Shown: positions 1 to 9,137 of the stretch, piece after piece | Numbering within the stretch: position 1 is the stretch's first letter | Layout of the letters: each line of letters begins with the position of its first letter | Origin: JABFWF01 sp035539135 | GTDB taxonomy: Bacteria > Pseudomonadota > Gammaproteobacteria > Xanthomonadales > Xanthomonadaceae | Length of the DNA: 64,000 nucleotides | Assembly: GCA_035539135.1 (NCBI GenBank) | Contig: DATLJD010000014.1 | Span: 310,001 to 374,000 of the forward strand | Reading direction: 5' to 3' | Made by a program: the position numbers and the translations under genes | Notes under the pieces: model-generated | Told to the model about the DNA's origin: nothing | Seen by the model: the letters and a program-made list of their open reading frames with translations, nothing else | Database searches by the model: none

Positions 1-252
1 CTGCGGCGCGCCGCGCGCCTGGGCTTGCCCGGCGGCTCGGCGTTCCGCGCGGTCGCGGGGTTCGGCCGCCACCACGTGCTGCACGAGGCGCATTTCTACG
101 AACTCGCGGGCGAGCTGCCGATGGAGGTGGTGTTCGTGGCATCCCGCGAGGATGCCGACCGCCTGGTGGCCGAGGTCGCTGCGGCCGGCCTGGCGCTGTC
201 CCATTACCGGATGCCGGCCGAGCGCGGGGTGACTGGTGGGACGGCCGCTTGA
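1..252 (+). CDS. DUF190 (UPF0166) family protein, 3' part
   Basis: The reading frame is open from base 1, so the true start lies outside the window; 83 codons and a TGA are visible. The piece GLPGGSAFRAVAGFG, followed by a conserved-looking HxxxFYELAGELPMEVVFVA stretch, matches the DUF190 pattern (GxxGxxxFRGIxGFG, then a DLP-hydrophobic strand). DUF190 proteins are small PII-like alpha/beta proteins often found next to crcB fluoride exporters. Whether crcB lies upstream cannot be seen here. Biochemical function is not established. The identification rests on pattern recall over a short fragment. Confidence 0.7.
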   Translation: MRRAARLGLPGGSAFRAVAGFGRHHVLHEAHFYELAGELPMEVVFVASREDADRLVAEVAAAGLALSHYRMPAERGVTGGTAA

Positions 253-296
253 GGGTGGAGCAGGAGCGCAGGGGTTGCCGATGGAGCGGTTCCAGT

Positions 297-324
297 ACTT
301 CGCATAATGCCTATTATGTAAATA
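297..324 (+). other. dif-like XerC/XerD recombination site (candidate)
   Basis: A 28-bp AT-rich island in high-GC sequence. The left arm is ACTTCGCATAA (297-307), close to gammaproteobacterial XerC arms. The 6-bp centre is TGCCTA, and the right arm is TTATGTAAATA (314-324), which agrees with the XerD arm TTATGTTAAAT at 8 of 11 positions. The inner palindrome CATAAT-gcct-ATTATG (303-318) is perfect. It lies between two genes, beside the copper genes. It could be the chromosomal dif, a diverged dif, or an attachment site used by a Xer-dependent element. The imperfect right arm lowers confidence. Confidence 0.55.
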
Positions 325-346
325 CCGCAACCATGGCCCGCGCCCC

Positions 347-754
347 TTACAACCCGAAACAGGCCTGCACGGCCTGGCGCTCCAGCCGATCGCGATACGG
401 GCGGCTGGCGCCGTCCAGCGAGGCGCGGTTGGCCGCCTCCTTCGCTCGCCGGCATTCCTCCCAGCGCGCGCTGCGGCCGGTCTTCAGGCCCGGGCGATGG
501 ACGGGCGCCCGGTAGCCGCGATGCGATTCGGCATTGCGCCGGTTCATTTCCTGCTCGATCTGCTGCCGTCGCTGGAGCGCCTCGGCATGGTCGGGCGTGT
601 CGTACACGCGGGTGGCCAGTTCCTGGCCCGGTGCGCACGGCGCGCTCTGGTACGCGAGCGTGCCCTTGGGCCCCTTGCACTTCCAGATCACGTTCGCGGC
701 CGGCGCGGGCAGCGCGACCGCCAACAGCAACGCCATCGCAATCCATTCGCGCAT
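347..754 (-). CDS. small secreted protein, DUF4124-like
   Basis: 135 residues. Residues 1-19 form a signal peptide (MREW, hydrophobic core, LPAPAA), so the protein is probably periplasmic. The mature N-terminus (VIWKCKGPKGTLAYQSAPCAPG) follows the DUF4124 pattern of an aromatic-x-C strand, a G-x-x-Y hairpin and a second Cys, likely a disulfide-linked small beta domain. The rest is charged and probably helical, with two more Cys. DUF4124 proteins are common in Xanthomonadaceae and have no defined role. It ends 29 bases from the copper ATPase gene but lies downstream of it on the same strand, so co-transcription is possible. Confidence 0.6.
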   Translation of the reverse strand: MREWIAMALLLAVALPAPAANVIWKCKGPKGTLAYQSAPCAPGQELATRVYDTPDHAEALQRRQQIEQEMNRRNAESHRGYRAPVHRPGLKTGRSARWEECRRAKEAANRASLDGASRPYRDRLERQAVQACFGL

Positions 755-783
755 CGCGCACCTCCTGTGCCTGGGCCGGCAAA

Positions 784-3389
<2,606 letters not shown>

Positions 3390-3393
<4 letters not shown>

Positions 3394-3788
3394 GCCGCGT
3401 CCCCGGCCAGCGCGTCGAGGATCGGGCAATGGTCCAGCGCGCCATGGCCCGGGCACGCGGCGACCAGGGTGGCGAGGCCCGCGCGCACGCGCTGCAGCTC
3501 GGCCAGCTTGCCGTCGATGTCGGCGATCTTGGCCTCCGCCGCCGCCTTCACCGCCGCCATGTCGTCCTCGCGGCGCGTCGACAGCGCCAGCAGCTCGCGG
3601 ATCTCCGGCAGGGTGAAGCCCAGCGCCTTGGCGCGGCGGATGAAGCGCAGTCGCCGCAGGTCGCCGGGCGCATAGTCGCGATAGCCCGAGGCCAGCCGCC
3701 GCGCCGCGGGCAGCAGCCCCTCGCGCTCGTAATGCCGCACCGTGTCCACCCCGATGCCGGCCTGCTTCGCCAGTTCGCCGATTTTCAT
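3390..3788 (-). CDS. MerR-family heavy-metal-responsive regulator
   Basis: 132 residues. The start at 3788 gives the canonical MKIGELAKQAGIGVDTVRHYEREGLL helix-turn-helix; a frame extending further upstream would run through the promoter. The dimerisation helix is followed by a metal loop with two Cys separated by eight residues (CPGHGALDHC), with His in the loop. CueR has a seven-residue spacing, so copper, silver, or a divalent metal such as lead, cadmium or zinc are all possible ligands. The linked Cu-type ATPase favours copper. It is the first gene of the operon and overlaps the ATPase by ATGA. It is expected to autoregulate from the dyad promoter just upstream. Confidence 0.88.
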
Positions 3789-3814
3789 GTCCCGCTCCGT
3801 TAAGGCGATGCGGG

Positions 3815-3847
3815 TAGCTTGCACCCTGGAGTAGGGTCCGGAGTCAA
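3815..3847 (-). promoter_or_regulatory. MerR-type promoter and operator
   Basis: Read on the minus strand: a -35 element TTGACT (3842-3847), then the perfect dyad ACCCT-actcc-AGGGT (3823-3837), then a -10-like AAGCTA (3815-3820). The spacing between the elements is 21 bases as placed, longer than the usual 17 and characteristic of promoters that MerR proteins activate by DNA distortion. The first gene starts 27 bases downstream. The exact -10 register could be shifted by one or two bases. Confidence 0.75.
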
Positions 3848-3897
3848 GCTTTTGGCATGCGACCGTAGGAGATTTGGTGTACCGCGGGCGGCGGAGA

Positions 3898-3917
3898 CCG
3901 CTATTAGCCAAAAGCGG
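3898..3917. repeat. CCGCT...AGCGG palindromic element, copy 1
   Basis: Perfect 5-bp arms CCGCT and AGCGG around a 10-base loop, in a 312-base stretch (3789-4100) that contains no convincing gene. Apart from the merR promoter, that stretch holds this element, the 3991-4017 element and a further CGTCCGCTTTCGG fragment near 4042. It reads as decayed copies of a dispersed intergenic palindrome. Confidence 0.5.
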
Positions 3918-3990
3918 CCGTTCGGCTGCACCAGCCGCCGATGTTCGCGGCTCCAGTTCCAGAACGAAGGAACTCGACCGCTGATGCAGA

Positions 3991-4017
3991 ATGTCCGCTC
4001 AGGTCGCAAGCGGACAT
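3991..4017. repeat. ATGTCCGCT...AGCGGACAT palindromic element, copy 2
   Basis: Perfect 9-bp arms (3991-3999 and 4009-4017) around a 9-base loop. It is the best-formed member of the CCGCT/AGCGG family that lies on both sides of the two-gene module. Similar elements are familiar from intergenic DNA of xanthomonads and pseudomonads. It could also form a hairpin at the 3' end of the module transcript, about 85 bases past the stop at 4101. There is no T-tract, so it is not a classical terminator. Confidence 0.6.
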
Positions 4018-4100
4018 CGGCAGGGGAGGTCGGAAATGGCGACGTCCGCTTTCGGGGAGAGCGACTTCGGAGCTACTTGCCCAAGGGGACTAGCGTCGAC

Positions 4101-5867
4101 TCAATGTGACCCTGGTTCTTCCGCAGTGTCCTCCGAAGGGGCCTGCTCTGCGTTCGCTCCAGCATCCTGGCCACGTAGTAGAAAGGGTAGCCAGAATTGC
4201 GGAGGGAACGGCGTTCGAAAGTGCCGGCATGCCATCAGAGGCAGGCCAAACAACCCGTGGCGGACTGCAGACGCAAACGAAAGATCGGGCACCGTCCCGT
4301 TCGCCAGCAGGTCCCGATTGGCTTGGACCAGTTCTTGGATGGTAGCCGGGAAGACGATGGGAGCTTCGGTGGTACCGGACTCGCGTTGGGCCGGCTCACG
4401 ATAGATAAATGCGTCCGTCTCTTCATCCGGATACCACAACTGCAAGCAGACATCTTCGAATACGTCAGGCTGGACGGACTGCAGGGCGTGGTACAGCTCC
4501 TCGTGTCCGAAGATTGCACACCAGTACAGTACGGTCGGAACGAGCGTGCTCAGATGGCGGAGCTTCTGAACCTCGGCTTCGGCCAGTTGCCCGGTGTCGA
4601 ATTCGACGAGGTCATCCAGCGAATCCGTCGCGATCGGAAATCCCTTGGATCGACGGAAGCCGTAGACCAACCGCTGGCCAATTTCCGAAAGCCATGCTTT
4701 GGCTGCATCCTCCTTACCCGCTGAGAGCAGCAGCAACAAGGCGAGTGAAATTTCGATAGCGTGCCCATCGAAGCGCGGAGAACCGGAGCTCGGGTTGTTC
4801 TTGATCAGCGCCAGAACGGCATTGGCCACGACATCTGTATTGTTCGTCGCCGCCGGATCTCTTTCCCCTAACGCGCGTTGCAGCTGAAGCAACCCAACCT
4901 CGGCCAACAGGCCGATCTGCTCGAACACCTTGTTGGCCACTAACGAGCTTTCGCCGGCGTAGCTGGATATCGCATCGCGGACAAAGCAGTACGGCTGCAA
5001 CTTGACGAAATATGCGTGGCAAATCCGGTTATGAAGATTGTAGAGATCGATATATGCCGACACGGCCGGCCGATAGCCCATTAACTCTCGAACGCGTATT
5101 CCGTCCCATGCCCACAAGCAACAGCGCTCGCCCGCGAGGAAAGCGTTCAGTAGATTCCCTTCCTGATTCGCCCAATGGAACATCACTTCAAGTGCCAGTG
5201 CGGCGGTCTTGAGTTGCCGAACGAATCGCTTGCGTTCGCGGCTGTCCGACGCCGGTGAACCCGCTTCCGGTGAACTCGCCAGCAAGAGGTCTCGAAAAAG
5301 TTCGTAAGCATGCCTCAGGTCGTAGTCGCTAGTGCCAATCAGCGCAATCGCACGGCGCAGATTTCCGCGCTCCGTGGGATTGATGGCGTATTCGTCCAGC
5401 AAATGTGCATCGATAAATTCAGCTAGCGTATCGCCTGACCAGAACGCATACGTCAGATTTTTCTCTGTGTTTCGTTCTGTAAATCCATTGAAATCTGCCA
5501 AGACGTCCTGCTTCAGGTCACCAGTGGTGCAGACTATTATTTTGATCGGTAAGTCTTGATGTTCAGGGCGGACATAGCTGCGCAGATAGGAGTCTTTGAC
5601 CTGGTCGAGGGTGGCGCGAATTGCATTCACGCCAGAATCCCAATCGCGACGCCCGACGTCCCCCACCTTGAGCACAAACAAGTAAAGCGTCTTCACGCCA
5701 TCTTCGTCCTTGCCGACGGCAGCAACATCCACGCCATTTTGCCGTACGCCAATCTGCGGCCTACTGATGGGGATCAGCTTCATCCGCGCCAGAAGATCGG
5801 GTAGCAAACGATCCAGTTCACCGGATTCCTTGAGCTGCCCTAGGAATTCCCGAATGATGAGCTTCAT
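4101..5867 (-). CDS. unknown protein with Mrr-like restriction-endonuclease-type N-terminus
   Basis: 588 residues, second gene of a two-gene unit; its ATG overlaps the upstream stop by 4 bases. Residues 40-67 carry NGVDVAAVG, then LYLFVLK. This is laid out like a PD-(D/E)xK core with D47 and K67, though the usual E or Q before xK is V65. IVCTTGDLKQD (111-121) and AFWSGDTLAEFI (141-152) follow the strand order after the core in Mrr-type nucleases. Residues 170-560 look all-helical with no motif I recognise; the tail is acidic. No ATPase motif or signal peptide is visible. GC is clearly below the neighbours. I infer a DNA-targeting, possibly anti-phage, role but cannot name a family. Confidence 0.6.
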   Translation of the reverse strand: MKLIIREFLGQLKESGELDRLLPDLLARMKLIPISRPQIGVRQNGVDVAAVGKDEDGVKTLYLFVLKVGDVGRRDWDSGVNAIRATLDQVKDSYLRSYVRPEHQDLPIKIIVCTTGDLKQDVLADFNGFTERNTEKNLTYAFWSGDTLAEFIDAHLLDEYAINPTERGNLRRAIALIGTSDYDLRHAYELFRDLLLASSPEAGSPASDSRERKRFVRQLKTAALALEVMFHWANQEGNLLNAFLAGERCCLWAWDGIRVRELMGYRPAVSAYIDLYNLHNRICHAYFVKLQPYCFVRDAISSYAGESSLVANKVFEQIGLLAEVGLLQLQRALGERDPAATNNTDVVANAVLALIKNNPSSGSPRFDGHAIEISLALLLLLSAGKEDAAKAWLSEIGQRLVYGFRRSKGFPIATDSLDDLVEFDTGQLAEAEVQKLRHLSTLVPTVLYWCAIFGHEELYHALQSVQPDVFEDVCLQLWYPDEETDAFIYREPAQRESGTTEAPIVFPATIQELVQANRDLLANGTVPDLSFASAVRHGLFGLPLMACRHFRTPFPPQFWLPFLLRGQDAGANAEQAPSEDTAEEPGSH

Positions 5868-7729
5868 TTATCGCCCACCTGCGCCAGCTGGAAATGGAAG
5901 CGCTCGATTGCGCAACCGACCGAATCGATCACCTCCGCTCGTGGAAATGCCATGGAGTGGGAGAAGGAGGACAGGCGCATCTTTTCTCCGATTTGCCCAT
6001 TGCGTCTTGAGAATGAAGAACGTCCACCCTTCAACGGAATCTTGGTGGCGATTAGCTGCAGGATCGAGTTTTTGTTCGCTTCCTCGTATGCCTGGTTCAT
6101 GGCGCGCTGACTCGCTTTTCGGTAGCGCTGGCGATGATCGTCCGGGGACTTCAGTTCCTCGATATGGGGAAGGGCATTGAGTTCGTCGTAGTAGTGCTCC
6201 ATGCGCTGGAGCGTCGCCGTTGCGAGACGACCCAGGATTGAATCGATTTCACTCTCAATCACTTTCTCCAAGTGCGTGCGCGTTGCCCGCGGATAGCTGT
6301 AGCCGACACGATCTGCCAGAACCGTGTGCACTAGTGGGAAAGAACGGGCCTCGGCCGATTGGGTGTCCGTCAATGACCAGACCAACGCCACCAGTTGATC
6401 ATCACGGAGGACATTTCCAAGCAGGCGTCGAATGAGGTGCACAAGTTCTTCTTGGCTCATTGGGTCGAGCATCTCGCGTGGGACGCGCAACCCTGAGAAA
6501 TTCCTATGCCCCAACTCATCCAGGACGTCGCGAGCGGCCCGTTGGACACGCAGGTCTGCGTCCAGAAGCCACCTGATCAGCAAAATATTCAATCGCTGAC
6601 CATCACGCCGCATTGCGTCGAACAGCTGAGGAAACAAGCGAGGAAATGACTCCATTTCATTACCTTCCTCCCGGCGTGAGTGAACCCACGTGTCTAGCCA
6701 GCGATATGGGATCTCGGCGGTGGTTTCATTTTTGAGGAACGACGTCAGTGCATGATCCACTCCATGACAAGAGCCGGAGTTGATGTCAGCCTTCCGCGCC
6801 AGCAGCATGATCTTGTCTGGGAACCACGTCTGCGTTGCGATCGCGTCGGAGCGAAACCCAAGGTGGTCTCCAACCAACCTGGTAATGAATGGCTTATCGA
6901 GGAAGGTGACTTCATCGATCAGGTGGTGATGATCCGAGGATTGATTTACAAGCCACAACGCCCCCAGCGCGGACGAGAAGACTTTGGCATCGGCCGACGA
7001 CGAGAGCCCCTCACGCAATGCCGCCACCGCCTGATCGATCGCTGACCGATCTAGCAGAGACCAATCGAATAGGCCAAGTGCCTCAAGGGCAGCGGAAGAA
7101 ATGGGCCCGTGCTCGCTCAATCGAAGTGAGTGAATCCGATCCAATGTCACGATCGGATCACTGGCGGCTGCCCGTGACAGTGCGATTCGTAGCAGCGCGG
7201 AGATGGCTTCGCTGGGCGCTGCCAGGCAGGCATCAATAGTTTCACCTACATCCTCCGGATGCAGTGTTAGCCACCGGTCGGCCATGTTGTATGGCAACCC
7301 ATTCGCCCAATCATTCTTAATATGGGGATAGGCGACGTTACAAAATCGGAGTAGATCCTGAACGTTGATTCGTTCAAATAATGGAAGAGCGTCGGCGAGC
7401 ATGCGAACAGTCGCAAACACATCTCCGCCCTGCTCTATGGCGGCGACAGCAAGCGCGAGACCATTTGCAGCCTCTGTGTTATGAGCCATTGCAAGTGCAT
7501 GGCCATTGAGGTTGGCGTGCCTCGAATGCGATTCCGCCCAAACGCGATCCAACCGCCTAAATAGCTCACTCGGATCTAACAACAAGGGCAGAACCATGCT
7601 GCGATAAACGTGATGCAGAGCGTGCTGGTTAAGCGCTTGATCATCGAGAGATCTTATTGCTTCACTCGTAGAAACATCTTGGCCGCATATCGCCTTCCAA
7701 GCCGACTCGCCTAACTCAATATCATCCAT
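5864..7729 (-). CDS. large unknown helical protein, partner of the Mrr-like protein
   Basis: 621 residues with a good ribosome site (AGGGGGACAA then ATG). I do not recognise the family. The sequence is rich in Leu, Ala and charged residues with helix-length periodicity, suggesting a HEAT/ARM-like solenoid. A stretch near residue 400 (DADLRVQRAARDVLDELG) looks like a HEAT repeat. No Walker A, zinc finger, membrane segment or signal peptide is visible. The C-terminal 60 residues are basic and Ser-rich. It overlaps the next gene by ATGA, so the two are co-translated and probably act together. Hand counting gives 55% GC for 7441-7500 against 77% for 9661-9720 in copA. Confidence 0.55.
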   Translation of the reverse strand: MDDIELGESAWKAICGQDVSTSEAIRSLDDQALNQHALHHVYRSMVLPLLLDPSELFRRLDRVWAESHSRHANLNGHALAMAHNTEAANGLALAVAAIEQGGDVFATVRMLADALPLFERINVQDLLRFCNVAYPHIKNDWANGLPYNMADRWLTLHPEDVGETIDACLAAPSEAISALLRIALSRAAASDPIVTLDRIHSLRLSEHGPISSAALEALGLFDWSLLDRSAIDQAVAALREGLSSSADAKVFSSALGALWLVNQSSDHHHLIDEVTFLDKPFITRLVGDHLGFRSDAIATQTWFPDKIMLLARKADINSGSCHGVDHALTSFLKNETTAEIPYRWLDTWVHSRREEGNEMESFPRLFPQLFDAMRRDGQRLNILLIRWLLDADLRVQRAARDVLDELGHRNFSGLRVPREMLDPMSQEELVHLIRRLLGNVLRDDQLVALVWSLTDTQSAEARSFPLVHTVLADRVGYSYPRATRTHLEKVIESEIDSILGRLATATLQRMEHYYDELNALPHIEELKSPDDHRQRYRKASQRAMNQAYEEANKNSILQLIATKIPLKGGRSSFSRRNGQIGEKMRLSSFSHSMAFPRAEVIDSVGCAIERFHFQLAQVGDK

Positions 7730-7787
7730 TTGTCCCCCTAAGATGGCCGCCTCAGCCGCACCCGGCCCGTTCGTCCAAATTCTGATT

Positions 7788-7806
7788 GAACTCCACTCAG
7801 GAGTTC
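7788..7806. promoter_or_regulatory. 19-bp palindrome upstream of the two-gene module
   Basis: Perfect 7-bp arms GAACTCC (7788-7794) and GGAGTTC (7800-7806) around ACTCA, 59 bases upstream of the first gene of the unknown module. Its size and place suit an operator for a dimeric regulator. No regulator gene lies next to it and no clear -35/-10 pair could be assigned, so the role is a guess. Confidence 0.35.
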
Positions 7807-7841
7807 GATTGGCCCCCCAAGGCTATTAGGCTCCGGAACGA

Positions 7842-7860
7842 CCGCTTTGGGTGACAGCGG
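7842..7860. repeat. CCGCT...AGCGG palindromic element, copy 3
   Basis: 5-bp arms CCGCT (7842-7846) and AGCGG (7856-7860) around a 9-base loop, in the 187-base gap between copB and the unknown module. It belongs to the same family as the two elements at the other end of the module. Confidence 0.5.
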
Positions 7861-7916
7861 CCTCGGAATCGTAAAGCAGGTCAGCTCTGGAACGGAAAAG
7901 TCGTGAATCGTCGTTC

Positions 7917-9137
7917 CTAGAGCCAGCCGCTGATCCCTGCAACTACAAGCGTCTCGCGTGCCGGTTTCCCATCGGCTCGATGCAGTGCTGCTGTCCCACC
8001 AAACGCACGCTCATGCACCACGCCCACATACGGCATGAAGCGCCGGCTGGCGCGGTAATGCAGGCGCAGTCCGAACTCGGCCTCCGCCAGGCCGGCGCCG
8101 ATGCCGCGGGCGCGGTCGGCGCGGTCGTAGGCGTGGAGCTCCAGGCGCGGCTGCAGCAGCCAGCGGTCGCTGAGCAGGGCGTCGTAGGTCAGTTCCAGCC
8201 GCGCCTGCACCTGGCCGCCCTGGCCGATGATCGCGCTCAGGTCGGTGTCGATCTTCATCGGCGCCTCGCCCTGCAGGGCGAGCACGAGCTGGGTCTCGCT
8301 CGTGGAGCGCCGGTAGTCCTGGCGCACGCCGACCAGCGCGTCCCACCACGGCGAGACGCTGCGGCCGTACAGCACTTCGAGCGACGCGTCCTCCACGTCG
8401 CCGTCGCCGCGCGTGCCTTCCAAGCGCAGCCAGAGGCGGTCGAGGTCGGTGCCGATCCAGGCGTGCGCGTCCCAGTCGAGGTCGGCGCCGGGGGCGTCGC
8501 TGGTTTCCAGGCGGTCGAGCACGAACTTGGCATGCCAGGCGTTGTCGTGCGCCGGGTGGCCGCCTGCTGGCGCGCGCGCGGCGGCGCGGTCGGCATCGGT
8601 GATGGGCGGGATCGGCGTGCGCGGTGCGTCGGTCGCTTGTTGCGCACCGTGCAGGGCGTGCATGTCGTGTCCGGCGTGCGGATCCTGCGCCTGCGGCGCA
8701 GGCGGCGCAGCGTGGCCGCCGTGCGCGGCCGGAACGGAGGGCTGCGCGGGCGCGTGCTGCGCGTGCTGCGCGTGCCCGGTATGCGCATCGGGTTGGGCTT
8801 GCGCGGGCGCGTGACCCGCATGCGCGGCGTGCGGATCGGGCTGGGCTTGCGCCGGGGCGTGCCGCGTGTGCGTCGCATGCGGATCGGACGCGGCTGGCGT
8901 CGTTGCATGCTGCGCATGCCCCGCATGCGGATCGGGCGCGGGTTGGCCCTGCTCTGTTTGCGCCGGCGCGCCCGCGGACTGCGCCGCGCCGTGCTGCGCG
9001 TGCGTGGCGTGCGTGTCTTCCGGCGGCGGCGTGCCGTGCCCGGCGTGCTGGGCCAGCGCCGGCCAGGCGGCGAGCGCCAGCGCGGTCGCCAGGAGGGTCT
9101 CCCCTGCCCTGCGGTGGCGGCGCGTGCGCATGCTCAT
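7917..9137 (-). CDS. copB: copper resistance protein CopB with His-rich repeat region
   Basis: 406 residues from the ATG at 9137, which overlaps the copA stop by 4 bases. Residues 1-30 are a signal peptide. Residues 31-164 are a low-complexity region with about 24 His in repeated units such as DPHAGHAQHA and DPHAAHAGHA, presumably binding copper in the periplasm. The C-terminal 210 residues (DRLETSD, WDAHAWIGTDLDRLWLRLEG, WDALVGVRQDYR, LRLHYRASRRFMPYVGVV) match the CopB outer-membrane beta-barrel family. It works with the multicopper oxidase to detoxify or sequester Cu in the envelope. Confidence 0.9.
   Translation of the reverse strand: MSMRTRRHRRAGETLLATALALAAWPALAQHAGHGTPPPEDTHATHAQHGAAQSAGAPAQTEQGQPAPDPHAGHAQHATTPAASDPHATHTRHAPAQAQPDPHAAHAGHAPAQAQPDAHTGHAQHAQHAPAQPSVPAAHGGHAAPPAPQAQDPHAGHDMHALHGAQQATDAPRTPIPPITDADRAAARAPAGGHPAHDNAWHAKFVLDRLETSDAPGADLDWDAHAWIGTDLDRLWLRLEGTRGDGDVEDASLEVLYGRSVSPWWDALVGVRQDYRRSTSETQLVLALQGEAPMKIDTDLSAIIGQGGQVQARLELTYDALLSDRWLLQPRLELHAYDRADRARGIGAGLAEAEFGLRLHYRASRRFMPYVGVVHERAFGGTAALHRADGKPARETLVVAGISGWL

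Noticed and set aside
3819..4109. A 96-codon plus-strand frame in the merR upstream region.
   Set aside because: It runs through the MerR promoter and the palindromic repeats, and its translation resembles the known non-coding translations of such repeats.
3900..7829. 8-base direct repeat GCTATTAG at both ends of the unknown module as an attachment or target-site duplication.
   Set aside because: Too short and partly inside different palindrome copies; no integrase or transposase nearby. Mentioned only as a weak hint.
8646..9047. His-repeat DNA as a CRISPR-like array.
   Set aside because: The units are in frame, lack spacers of constant length and encode a protein repeat.
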